The notes beneath the pieces were generated by a model. The model saw only the letters and a program-made list of their open reading frames with translations. It had not been told where the DNA came from and made no database searches. DNA of 34,132 bases from Streptococcus sp. DD10. Lineage in GTDB: Bacteria; Bacillota; Bacilli; Lactobacillales; Streptococcaceae. This document shows, piece after piece, positions 17,887-27,498 of this stretch. The DNA is taken from positions 186,385 to 220,516 of the forward strand of contig NZ_KQ969159.1 in NCBI RefSeq assembly GCF_001578805.1, in the 5' to 3' direction. Both the position numbers and the translations under genes were made by a program. Position 1 is the stretch's first letter. Each line of letters opens with the position of its first letter.

Positions 17887-18708
17887 TTATCCTTTCACCG
17901 TCAAACGAATGGTACCTGCTAGATTTGTAAGACTAGCAAGGTCCAGATTTTGTTCATTAATTTTAACTGTCAATCCTGTTGTATTACCAAGGATAATATC
18001 CGTTGTCGTAGCAGGAGAAAGTTCCGTAGAAATACGAGGGTTATCATCAGAAAGTGTTACTCCATCCGCATAAACGGTATCAGATATACTAATCCAACTC
18101 GTAGTATCGTCAACTGATAAACTGAGGGTGACAGGTTTATCCCCATTTGATGCCGTTACTATTATAAAATCAGAAGCACTTTCCGTTTCTATTTCCAAGG
18201 GGGTAGCCACTTCTAATTCTGAAGAGGAAACATTCTCTATAAAAGATACAGCATCACTAACAATACTCACAGAGGTATCGGTAGTCAGGGTTTGGTTCTG
18301 CTGATAGTTTCGTAATAGAAAATAACTAATAAAGATTACTACAGACAGAGATAGCAAAGTGAGATAAAAAAGTGGTAAGAAACTACTTTTATTGCGTCTA
18401 ACACGCCTCATTCGTCGAGATTCAAAAGGTAAAACTTCTATTTCATCATAAGTAAGCAAACTGGCCTGTTCATAAGCATTTAAAATAATTTCTTCATCCA
18501 AATCTAAGATTTTAGCGTACTTTTTTAGAAAGGACCGTACATAAAAGGAGCTAGGGAGGTGATCAAAATCATCCTTTTCAATCATTTTCAGGTAGTCTAA
18601 TTGAATATCTGCTTTTTGTTCAATATCCTCTAAAGAGAGTCCTTGATTTCTTCTCTCTAGAAAAAAAACTTCTCCAATTGTTTTTTTCTCATCATTCCTC
18701 CTTCTCAA
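17887..18708 (-). CDS. RodZ-like helix-turn-helix membrane protein, start region disrupted
   Basis: About 270 residues. The N-terminal XRE-type helix-turn-helix (TIGEVFFLERRNQGLSLEDI ... FYVRSFLKKYAKIL, about 10-75) is cytoplasmic. A basic stretch (RRMRRVRRNKSS) precedes a membrane helix (about 110-132), then a Ser/Thr-rich linker and an extracytoplasmic beta domain (about 180-273). This is the RodZ architecture, a morphogenesis protein of the elongation machinery. The frame as it stands can only start at a TTG (18706-18708) without a ribosome site. An ATG at 18690-18692, preceded by AAGGAGGA, would give MRKKTIGEV if the A7 run at 18681-18687 had eight A's. A 1-base loss or sequencing error at the start is therefore likely. 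Confidence 0.82.
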   Translation of the reverse strand: MRRRNDEKKTIGEVFFLERRNQGLSLEDIEQKADIQLDYLKMIEKDDFDHLPSSFYVRSFLKKYAKILDLDEEIILNAYEQASLLTYDEIEVLPFESRRMRRVRRNKSSFLPLFYLTLLSLSVVIFISYFLLRNYQQNQTLTTDTSVSIVSDAVSFIENVSSSELEVATPLEIETESASDFIIVTASNGDKPVTLSLSVDDTTSWISISDTVYADGVTLSDDNPRISTELSPATTTDIILGNTTGLTVKINEQNLDLASLTNLAGTIRLTVKG

Positions 18709-18714
18709 GTTCTT

Positions 18715-20010
18715 TTATTTAGGAAAGATTAAATAATCTGCTTCATCACAATTATTCAGAAAACGACGACCGACTTGTAACACATCTGCAAGACTAATTT
18801 CCTGTAAAATTCTTGGAATGTCAAACAAATTCTCTCCCTCTAAGTGAGTTTCATACTGTGTTGCCATGTATTCAAGAGAATTAAAACCATGAAGTGTTTC
18901 ACCGTACATTTCACTTTTTATAATATCCAGATGTTCTTCTGAAACATCCGTATCAGATTCAAACTGCTTAACTGCTGAGCGAATATGATGTGAGATTGAG
19001 ACAGGTTCCACCGTATCCATTGTCAAGATGACAAAGTGAAAAGCATCTTCCACTTCAACTTCTAAGGTTAGAGATGAATCCAACCTCCCAGCTTCATAAA
19101 AAGATTGATAACGTTTGGAAGTCCAACCAAACATCATAGCAAATAATAGTTTTAAGATAATCTTATATCGAAAACGATCTCCCTCACGAATCTCATCTCG
19201 TCCTCTAAAACCAACAGCTAATTTAGGACTGGCAACCTCTAATCGTTCTGTTCCTGTTGATATAACGGGATGCATTTGCAAGCTATTTCGTTGGTAGGAA
19301 TTGTTTATTTTATCATTATCAAATTGTGATTGAGTTTCTTTTATGCTTTCAAAAACTTGTAATAAATCAAAATTTCCAATAACAAAAAGACTAAGGTTTG
19401 AAGGATGATAAAAAGTATCAAAGTTATCCTCCAAATCCTCTACACTGATATCCGCAATTGAATCTTTACTACCAGCAATATCATAAGCTAAGGGAGTTTT
19501 AGGATAAAGGTTGCTTAATATTGAAAAGAAAAGACGGTAATCGGAATCATCCTGATACATTTCTATTTCTTGTTGAATGATTCCTTGTTCTCTCTCAACA
19601 GATTCCTCTGTAAAGTAAGCATCACAGACCAATTCCTGAAGTAAAGTTAGATTTTCAATTATGTTCTCAGTTCCTGAAAAAAGATAACTTGTTTTTGTAA
19701 AGCTTGTAAAGGCATTACTTTCAGAACCCAACTTGACAAACTCTTGCAATAAATCCTCACCATCTTCATTTTCAAATAATTTATGTTCTAAAAAATGAGC
19801 AATGCCAGGTGGATAAGAAAATTCCGATTGACAACCTAATGGTGTAAAGTTAGTGTCAATTGATCCAAAATTAGCAGTTATGATTCCATAAGTTTCTTGA
19901 AATTCTGATTTTGGTTGTAAAAACACTCGTAATCCGTTGGGAAGTACCGTTTTATATAAAATTTCCCCAACTGATGGATACGCGAGTTCTTCTAATTGAA
20001 CTTTTGACAT
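18715..20010 (-). CDS. M16-family zinc peptidase (active-site member)
   Basis: A 431-residue inverzincin. The zinc motif HFLEH (HxxEH) is at residues 72-76, and a downstream acidic segment (EREQGIIQQEIEMY, about 139-152) provides the third zinc ligand Glu. This matches the YmfH-like partner of a two-gene M16 pair found in Firmicutes. Its start overlaps the stop of the upstream M16-like gene by one base (both at 20010), and it lies 6 bp before the rodZ-like gene. The pair probably forms a heterodimeric peptidase chamber; the substrate is unknown. Related pairs act in bacteriocin or peptide processing in some bacteria. Confidence 0.9.
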   Translation of the reverse strand: MSKVQLEELAYPSVGEILYKTVLPNGLRVFLQPKSEFQETYGIITANFGSIDTNFTPLGCQSEFSYPPGIAHFLEHKLFENEDGEDLLQEFVKLGSESNAFTSFTKTSYLFSGTENIIENLTLLQELVCDAYFTEESVEREQGIIQQEIEMYQDDSDYRLFFSILSNLYPKTPLAYDIAGSKDSIADISVEDLEDNFDTFYHPSNLSLFVIGNFDLLQVFESIKETQSQFDNDKINNSYQRNSLQMHPVISTGTERLEVASPKLAVGFRGRDEIREGDRFRYKIILKLLFAMMFGWTSKRYQSFYEAGRLDSSLTLEVEVEDAFHFVILTMDTVEPVSISHHIRSAVKQFESDTDVSEEHLDIIKSEMYGETLHGFNSLEYMATQYETHLEGENLFDIPRILQEISLADVLQVGRRFLNNCDEADYLIFPK

Positions 20011-21257
20011 TATTTCCCTTCCATAAAGTAAATTGCTTGTAAATGTAATTCTTTAGCGACTCGGATAATGTCCTCCTTTGTAACCGAATCAAGTGCTGCT
20101 AACCACTCATTAAGTGAAAGGAACTTCTTTCCAAGTACAGATGAGAGATATGCTCTCTCTAGTAAAGTTGACTGACGATCTTGAGCTAACAACGCGGCAT
20201 TTTTTACCATTTTTTTTGTTTGTTCTAACTCTTGCTCTAAAAAATTTCCACGTTTTAATCCTTGAATTTGTTTACTGATTAGTGCCAACACTTTCATTCT
20301 ATTTTGACCATCAATACCAGCATAAATTCTTAGCATACCTGTAAAAATATCAAAGTTACTTGAAATAGTATAAGCCAAACTTTCTTTCTCTCGAATAGTG
20401 ACAAAAAGTTTTGAATGTGCAAATCCCCCTAAAAGTCCATTTAAAACAATAAGCGGAAGGTGGTTTTCATCTCCATATACTGATTGAAAATCATATCCTA
20501 ATTCTAAAATAGATTGGTTTGAGTCTCTTCTCTCTAATTGCTCCCTAGTTACATTTGAGAAACTCTGTTGGTAATGAAGTTGTAGCTCCCTTGTTCGACT
20601 TTGAAAACCAAACTTACTAAACTTTTCTTTCATGCCTAATTCATTAAATTCTCCCACAAAAAAAATATCAATTTGATCTTGTTGGAGCATCTGCTGAAAA
20701 ATAGCATAACTACTTTCAGCTGTCTCTTTTTTAACCAAGTTTACACTACCAAAACGTGAAATTTTTAACTCTTCTTTTTGAAAAAACAGTCGATTTAACT
20801 CTTGATGAGCATGATAAAAATGATTTTCTATCTCAGCCTCTAAGTCTGCAATAACATTTTTCTTTTCAATATCATAAGTTACCTGTTCAAATGCCCCTGC
20901 TTCTGCCAAGGGTGCAAGTAAACTCACACGTAAAAAATCAACCATTTCATTCGTTATGACATTTTTTTTACTCAAGAACGTATCTCTCACAAAAGAAAGA
21001 TCAATATCGACATAATGTACCAACCCTCTTCGTGAAACACTTGTTGTGTAACTCGCACCATATAGACTGGCTAATTTCTCACGAAAAGTTTGAGCACTTG
21101 GATAGAGCTGATTCGCTGTTGAAAGCATAGAAGCAGCCAATACACGACCTGCAACTGTTTCTGATGATAGCGGGGCCGAAAATCGAACTTTTATTCTATT
21201 TGTTTTAAATTTATTTGATTTAATAAAGTGGAGATTGACTCCCTTTACAAGTTCCAT
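20010..21257 (-). CDS. M16-family peptidase-like protein lacking the zinc motif
   Basis: A 415-residue protein from the ATG at 21255-21257. That start is preferred to the ATG at 21278 because AGGA lies five bases upstream and the predicted -10 box (21288-21293) would leave no leader for the earlier one. The M16 fold is recognisable (VKVRF-like strand, GRVLAASMLS, FREKLASLYGASY, and NGLLGGFAHSKLFVTIREKE late in the sequence), but there is no HxxEH. This is the YmfF-like, catalytically silent half expected beside an active member. One-base overlap with the downstream gene indicates coupled translation and stoichiometric production. Confidence 0.88.
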   Translation of the reverse strand: MELVKGVNLHFIKSNKFKTNRIKVRFSAPLSSETVAGRVLAASMLSTANQLYPSAQTFREKLASLYGASYTTSVSRRGLVHYVDIDLSFVRDTFLSKKNVITNEMVDFLRVSLLAPLAEAGAFEQVTYDIEKKNVIADLEAEIENHFYHAHQELNRLFFQKEELKISRFGSVNLVKKETAESSYAIFQQMLQQDQIDIFFVGEFNELGMKEKFSKFGFQSRTRELQLHYQQSFSNVTREQLERRDSNQSILELGYDFQSVYGDENHLPLIVLNGLLGGFAHSKLFVTIREKESLAYTISSNFDIFTGMLRIYAGIDGQNRMKVLALISKQIQGLKRGNFLEQELEQTKKMVKNAALLAQDRQSTLLERAYLSSVLGKKFLSLNEWLAALDSVTKEDIIRVAKELHLQAIYFMEGK

Positions 21258-21287
21258 ATGTGTCCTCATAGTTTTCATATAAAGAAT

Positions 21288-21293
21288 ATTATA
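21288..21293 (-). promoter_or_regulatory. Extended -10 promoter of the M16/rodZ/pgsA/ecf transcript
   Basis: On the minus strand TGGTATAAT is an extended -10 with TATAAT at 21288-21293 and no good -35. All genes from 21257 down to 14905 are in one direction with gaps of 6 bp or less or overlaps, so they probably form one transcript ending at 14861. Confidence 0.6.
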
Positions 21294-21384
21294 CCATGAA
21301 TAACCTAGAATTGCTCTTTATGAGCAACTAGAAAAAGAATTAATTTGATTTTAACTACACTACCATTTAAAGGAAAAAATATGG

Positions 21385-21390
21385 TATAAT
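21385..21390 (+). promoter_or_regulatory. Extended -10 promoter of yaaA-recF
   Basis: ATGGTATAAT gives an extended -10 with TATAAT at 21385-21390, 21 bp before the yaaA ATG. It is divergent from the promoter at 21288 and has the same weak -35, extended -10 design. Confidence 0.6.
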
Positions 21391-21411
21391 TACATGAATT
21401 GAGGTATAGAC

Positions 21412-21795
21412 ATGGAATACAAACTATTTGAAGAATTTATCACATTACAGGCACTTCTTAAAGATTTAGGTATGATACAAAGTGGTGGTGCAATCAAGTC
21501 ATTTCTTTCTGAACATCAAGTTTACTTTAATGGTCAATTAGAAACCCGCCGTGGTAAAAAACTCCGCCGTGGAGATCAAGTTGTCATCCCAGATTTAGAA
21601 ATTGACATTCTATTGACAGAACCTAGTCAAGCTGAAGTGATTACATTTAGTGAAGAAAAGGCTGAAAAAGAACGTATCACAAAACTTGTAAAAAATATGA
21701 ATAAAGAGTTAATTCAAAAAAACTCTGTAAAGAAATACTCACATAAAAATCCTAAAAAAACAGGAAAAAAAGCACCTCGCTTTCCAGGTATGTAA
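21412..21795 (+). CDS. yaaA: S4-domain RNA-binding protein YaaA
   Basis: A 127-residue protein. The S4 RNA-binding fold occupies about residues 10-66: [52 protein letters not shown] lysine-rich tail follows ([20 protein letters not shown]). The protein is encoded directly before recF in streptococci, bacilli and relatives, here with a 2-bp gap. Its role is not firmly established; S4 domains bind structured RNA, suggesting a ribosome or translation function. A longer tail than the B. subtilis 71-residue YaaA is typical of streptococci. Confidence 0.88.
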   Translation: MEYKLFEEFITLQALLKDLGMIQSGGAIKSFLSEHQVYFNGQLETRRGKKLRRGDQVVIPDLEIDILLTEPSQAEVITFSEEKAEKERITKLVKNMNKELIQKNSVKKYSHKNPKKTGKKAPRFPGM

Positions 21796-21797
21796 AG

Positions 21798-22895
21798 ATG
21801 TGGCTTGACAGTCTAAATATAAAACATTTTCGTAATTATAAAAATACAACAGTTAACTTTAATCCTGAATTAAATATTTTTTTAGGTAGAAATGCTCAAG
21901 GAAAAACCAATATTCTAGAAGCCATTTATTTCTTAGCTCTTACAAGAAGTCACAGAACAAGAACAGATAAGAATTTAGTTCATTTTGAACATGATTCCCT
22001 TTCTGTATCTGGTCTCTTATGCCGTAAATCTGGAAAGATTCCTCTTGAAATTAATCTCGCAACAAAAGGACGCGTGACAAAAGTAAATCATCTTAAACAG
22101 GCTAAACTATCAGATTATGTTGGTCAAATGAATGTTGTCCTCTTTGCTCCAGAAGACTTACAACTTATAAAAGGAGCACCAGTTATTCGTAGAAAATTTA
22201 TCGATATGGAGTTAGGACAGATTAAACCCCTCTACTTATCTGACTTAAGTAATTACAATCATGTTTTGAAGCAACGTAATACTTATCTTAAAAACTCGGA
22301 TAAAGTTGATGAGACTTTTTTATCTGTCTTGGATGAACAATTGATTGATTATGGTTGTCGAGTCATCCTGCACCGTTTAGACTTCATACAAAAATTAGAA
22401 AAAGTTGGGAAAAAGAAACATTATGAGATTTCTGATCAACTAGAAGAACTATCAATCACTTATCAATCTTCTGTCAACGTTGGAGACAAAGACCATTTAG
22501 CTGATTGCTTTAAACTTGCTCTGGAAAAAAATCGTTCTCGTGATTTATTCAAACGTAATACCAGCGTTGGCCCCCATCGTGATGATATCTCTTTTTTTAT
22601 TAATGGCATAGACGCCAGTTTTGGAAGTCAAGGACAACATCGAAGTGTTGTATTGTCTATTAAGTTAGCAGAAATTGAACTGATGGAATCTATTACAAAT
22701 GAAACTCCTATTTTACTACTGGATGATGTCATGAGTGAACTTGACAACACCAGACAACTAAAATTGTTAGAAACGATCTCTCAGTCAATCCAAACCTTTA
22801 TTACTACAACTAGCTTAGATCATCTTCAAAACCTCCCAGAGAATCTTAGTGTCTTTTCAATCCAGAACGGTCAAATCACTGTAAACAAAAATTGA
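21798..22895 (+). CDS. recF: DNA replication and repair protein RecF
   Basis: A 365-residue SMC-like ATPase that binds gapped DNA and helps RecOR load RecA. Walker A is GRNAQGKTN (about residues 29-37), the signature region is [20 protein letters not shown], and Walker B is [13 protein letters not shown] with D-loop residues. Length is normal. The stop is followed within 5 bp by a strong bidirectional terminator shared with guaB. In this lineage recF is separated from dnaA/dnaN, as in pneumococcus. Confidence 0.96.
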   Translation: MWLDSLNIKHFRNYKNTTVNFNPELNIFLGRNAQGKTNILEAIYFLALTRSHRTRTDKNLVHFEHDSLSVSGLLCRKSGKIPLEINLATKGRVTKVNHLKQAKLSDYVGQMNVVLFAPEDLQLIKGAPVIRRKFIDMELGQIKPLYLSDLSNYNHVLKQRNTYLKNSDKVDETFLSVLDEQLIDYGCRVILHRLDFIQKLEKVGKKKHYEISDQLEELSITYQSSVNVGDKDHLADCFKLALEKNRSRDLFKRNTSVGPHRDDISFFINGIDASFGSQGQHRSVVLSIKLAEIELMESITNETPILLLDDVMSELDNTRQLKLLETISQSIQTFITTTSLDHLQNLPENLSVFSIQNGQITVNKN

Positions 22896-22900
22896 CACTA

Positions 22901-24443
<1,543 letters not shown>

Positions 24444-24470
24444 TCAGCGTAACGCTTTGATATTGTTTCT

Positions 24471-24498
24471 ATCATACCATTCTAAAATGATTTGTCAA
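24471..24498 (-). promoter_or_regulatory. Promoter of guaB
   Basis: On the minus strand TTGACA (24493-24498), a 16-bp spacer ending TGG, and TATGAT (24471-24476). The leader of about 50 nt contains AGCGT-A-ACGCT, a short palindrome. Confidence 0.7.
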
Positions 24499-24525
24499 AT
24501 ATATTCTAAGAGAAAATAAAAGAAC

Positions 24526-24551
24526 TATCGTTTACGTTATAAAAAACGATA
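24526..24551 (-). terminator. Terminator of trpS
   Basis: On the minus strand TATCGTTT pairs with AAACGATA (8 bp, 10-nt loop), followed by GTTCTTTTATTTTC. It lies 31 bp after the trpS stop. Confidence 0.75.
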
Positions 24552-24581
24552 ATTCCTCCCCAATTTATCAAATTAAGTTCG

Positions 24582-25607
24582 TTATTTAAAATAATGAAGT
24601 CCCATAGCGTCCTTGACTTCTGAGAGTGTTTGTCCAGCAACTTGTCGCGCCTTCTCACTTCCTTTTTGCAACATATTGTAAACTTCACCCATATCCTTGG
24701 CAAATTCAATACGGCGCTCACGAATAGGTCCTAGTTCTCTCTCTAAGATATCCAACAGATAACGTTTTGTTTTAACATCACCTAGGCCACCACGTTGGTA
24801 ATGTTCTTTCATTTCCGCAATTTCAGCCGCATCTTCTGGGCGTCCAAAGACATCTAGATAATGAAAGACCATATTTCCTTCAATTTTTCCCGGATCCTCT
24901 ACACGAATATGATTTGGATCTGTATACATACTCATAACTTTTTTCTTGAGCGTATCCGCATCATCTGCTAAATAGATACCATTTCCTAATGATTTAGACA
25001 TCTTGGCATTTCCATCTAATCCAGGCAAACGCCCTGCAGCATCATTTTCTGGATAAATCCCTTCGGGTTCTACCAAAACATCACATTGATAAGCATGATT
25101 AAAGGAACGAACAATCTCACGAGTCTGTTCAATCATTGGTTTTTGATCATTTCCAACAGGAACATAATTGGCCTTAAAAGCTGTGATATCTGCAGCTTGT
25201 GAAATTGGATACACCAAAAAACCAGCTGGAATGCTTTCTCCGAACCCTTTTTGAGCAATCTCTGTCTTGACTGTAGGATTGCGTTCTAAACGAGCAAGTG
25301 AGACCAAATTCATGTAATACATAGACAATTCCGCCAACTCAGGAATTTGACTCTGGATAAATATAGTTGTTTTACTTGGATCTAAACCAACTGCCAAATA
25401 ATCCAAAGCAACATTCCCAATAGACTCTACAATCGTTTGAGGATCTTTGGCATGGTCCGTCAATGCTTGCTGGTCCGCCAAAAACACAAACATTTCATAT
25501 TTATTTTCTTCCTGCAATAAAACACGATTTTTAAGACTACCAACATAATGGCCAATGTGTAATTTCCCAGTCGGCCGATCTCCTGTTAAAATAATAGGTT
25601 TGGTCAT
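24582..25607 (-). CDS. trpS: Tryptophanyl-tRNA synthetase
   Basis: A 341-residue class I aminoacyl-tRNA synthetase charging tRNA-Trp. The start [20 protein letters not shown] is used because AAAGGAG lies upstream; the frame extends 30 codons further but that part contains the promoter. The HIGH-type motif is [10 protein letters not shown] (about 16-25) and the KMSKS motif is [11 protein letters not shown] (about 198-208). Streptococcal-type length. No T-box leader is seen: the leader is only about 25 nt, so control by uncharged tRNA is unlikely here. Confidence 0.97.
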   Translation of the reverse strand: MTKPIILTGDRPTGKLHIGHYVGSLKNRVLLQEENKYEMFVFLADQQALTDHAKDPQTIVESIGNVALDYLAVGLDPSKTTIFIQSQIPELAELSMYYMNLVSLARLERNPTVKTEIAQKGFGESIPAGFLVYPISQAADITAFKANYVPVGNDQKPMIEQTREIVRSFNHAYQCDVLVEPEGIYPENDAAGRLPGLDGNAKMSKSLGNGIYLADDADTLKKKVMSMYTDPNHIRVEDPGKIEGNMVFHYLDVFGRPEDAAEIAEMKEHYQRGGLGDVKTKRYLLDILERELGPIRERRIEFAKDMGEVYNMLQKGSEKARQVAGQTLSEVKDAMGLHYFK

Positions 25608-25635
25608 TTCGTTCTCCTTTGATATGGTCTCTTCA

Positions 25636-25664
25636 ATTATAGCATTTTTTTCATAAAATGACAG
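25636..25664 (-). promoter_or_regulatory. Promoter of trpS
   Basis: On the minus strand CTGTCA (25659-25664) and TATAAT (25636-25641) with a 17-bp spacer. The -35 overlaps one copy of a TGACAGATAAACATT direct repeat whose second copy is at 25742-25756. Confidence 0.65.
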
Positions 25665-25755
25665 ATAAACATTGAAATCCTCTTCAAGAAGAAACAATTA
25701 CTAATTTTGTAAATCCATTGTAAACTTCGTTGATTAAAAATTGACAGATAAACAT

Positions 25756-25784
25756 TTGAATATTTTACACTTTTCTAGTAAAAT
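25756..25784 (+). promoter_or_regulatory. Promoter of the ABC-F gene
   Basis: TTGAAT (25756-25761) and TAAAAT (25779-25784) are separated by 17 bp and lie about 30 bp before the start codon. A perfect TTGACA at 25741-25746 is nearby but has no well-spaced -10. Confidence 0.5.
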
Positions 25785-25814
25785 AAAAGGTATTACATAT
25801 ATAGGAGAAAACAA

Positions 25815-27437
25815 TTGCTTACAGTATCAGATGTTTCACTACGTTTTAGTGATCGCAAACTTTTTGATGATGTCAATATCAAATTTACAGAAGGAAATAC
25901 CTACGGATTAATTGGTGCCAACGGTGCTGGAAAATCTACTTTTTTAAAAATTCTAGCCGGAGATATTGAGCCAACAACTGGTCATATTTCACTCGGACCA
26001 GACGAGCGCCTTTCCGTTCTCCGTCAAAATCACTTTGACTATGAAGACGAACGTGCTATTGATGTTGTCATTATGGGGAATGAAAAACTTTATAGCATCA
26101 TGAAAGAAAAAGACGCCATTTACATGAAAGAAGATTTTTCTGACGAAGATGGTGTTCGAGCTGCAGAGTTAGAAGGTGAATTTGCTGAACTTGGCGGCTG
26201 GGAAGCTGAAAGTGAAGCTTCTCAACTCCTTCAAAACCTTAACATTCCAGAAGATCTTCACTATCAAAACATGAGCGAACTGGCTAACGGTGAAAAGGTG
26301 AAAGTTCTTCTTGCAAAAGCCCTCTTTGGGAAACCTGATGTCCTTCTCTTGGACGAACCAACCAACGGTCTTGATATTCAGTCAATTACTTGGTTAGAAG
26401 ATTTCTTGATTGATTTTGACAATACCGTTATCGTTGTCTCCCATGACCGTCACTTCCTCAACAAAGTATGTACCCACATGGCTGACCTGGATTTTGGAAA
26501 AATCAAACTCTATGTCGGAAACTACGACTTCTGGAAGGAATCTTCTGAACTTGCTGCTAAATTGCTAGCAGACCGTAATGCAAAGGCAGAAGAAAAAATT
26601 AAGCAATTGCAAGAATTCGTGGCGCGTTTTTCTGCCAATGCCTCTAAGTCAAAACAAGCAACCTCGCGTAAAAAGATGCTTGACAAGATTGAACTAGAAG
26701 AAATCGTTCCATCCAGTCGGAAATATCCATTTATCAACTTTAAAGCCGAGCGAGAAATTGGAAATGACCTCTTGACAGTTGATAACCTTTCTGTAAAGAT
26801 TGATGGTGAAACCATTCTTGAGAATATCAGCTTTATCCTACGTCCAGGTGACAAGACAGCCTTGATTGGACAAAATGACATCCAAACGACTTCTTTAATT
26901 CGAGCAATTATGGGAGATATTGACTATGAAGGAACTGTCAAGTGGGGAGTAACTACTAGTCAATCTTACCTTCCAAAAGACAATTCGAATGACTTTGCAA
27001 GCGGTGAATCCATCCTGGACTGGTTGCGTCAATTTGCAAGTAAAGAAGAAGATGACAATACCTTCCTGCGTGGCTTCCTTGGGCGCATGCTTTTCTCTGG
27101 AGATGAAGTTAACAAGTCTGTAAATGTCTTGTCAGGAGGAGAGAAGGTACGTGTCATGCTTTCAAAACTCATGCTTTTGAAATCCAATGTTCTTGTACTT
27201 GACGACCCAACCAACCACTTGGACTTGGAATCTATCTCAAGTCTAAATGATGGTTTGAAAAACTTTAAAGAATCCATTATCTTTGCTAGTCATGACCATG
27301 AATTTATTCAAACCTTAGCAAACCATATCATTGTTTTGTCTAAGAATGGTGTCATTGATCGTATCGATGAAACTTATGATGAATTCTTAGAGAATGCAGA
27401 AGTACAAGCAAAAGTTAAAGAACTTTGGAAAAATTAA
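25815..27437 (+). CDS. ABC-F family ATPase (YbiT-like), TTG start
   Basis: A 540-residue soluble protein with two ABC domains and no membrane segment, the ABC-F translation-factor / ribosome-protection class. The start codon is TTG (25815) with ATAGGAG seven bases upstream; no in-frame ATG is nearby and the first domain begins immediately (LTVSDVSLRFSDRKLFDDVN). Domain 1 has Walker A GANGAGKST (about 35-43), an atypical signature SELANGEKVKV and Walker B VLLLDEPTNGLD. A helical linker (about 235-300) includes KSKQATSRKKMLDKIE. Domain 2 has a degenerate Walker A, GQNDIQTTS, without the lysine, a normal signature VLSGGEKVRVML, and Walker B VLVLDDPTNHLD with Asp in place of the catalytic Glu. 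Site 2 is probably weak or inactive in hydrolysis. Confidence 0.92.
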   Translation: MLTVSDVSLRFSDRKLFDDVNIKFTEGNTYGLIGANGAGKSTFLKILAGDIEPTTGHISLGPDERLSVLRQNHFDYEDERAIDVVIMGNEKLYSIMKEKDAIYMKEDFSDEDGVRAAELEGEFAELGGWEAESEASQLLQNLNIPEDLHYQNMSELANGEKVKVLLAKALFGKPDVLLLDEPTNGLDIQSITWLEDFLIDFDNTVIVVSHDRHFLNKVCTHMADLDFGKIKLYVGNYDFWKESSELAAKLLADRNAKAEEKIKQLQEFVARFSANASKSKQATSRKKMLDKIELEEIVPSSRKYPFINFKAEREIGNDLLTVDNLSVKIDGETILENISFILRPGDKTALIGQNDIQTTSLIRAIMGDIDYEGTVKWGVTTSQSYLPKDNSNDFASGESILDWLRQFASKEEDDNTFLRGFLGRMLFSGDEVNKSVNVLSGGEKVRVMLSKLMLLKSNVLVLDDPTNHLDLESISSLNDGLKNFKESIIFASHDHEFIQTLANHIIVLSKNGVIDRIDETYDEFLENAEVQAKVKELWKN

Positions 27438-27450
27438 TGTAAATTTTACT

Positions 27451-27485
27451 GTAAACTCAGTTGATTAGTCGACTGAGTTTTCTTT
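27451..27485 (+). terminator. Terminator after the ABC-F gene
   Basis: AAACTCAGT (27453-27461) pairs with ACTGAGTTT (27472-27480), followed by TCTTT. It lies 14 bp after the stop and ends just before the ribosome site of the next gene, so it may attenuate rather than fully separate them. Confidence 0.7.
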
Positions 27486-27498
27486 ACAAGGAAAAATA

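Noticed and set aside
25608..25740. Possible T-box leader for trpS
   Set aside because: The promoter -10 is only about 30 bp from the start codon; there is no specifier loop or T-box sequence.
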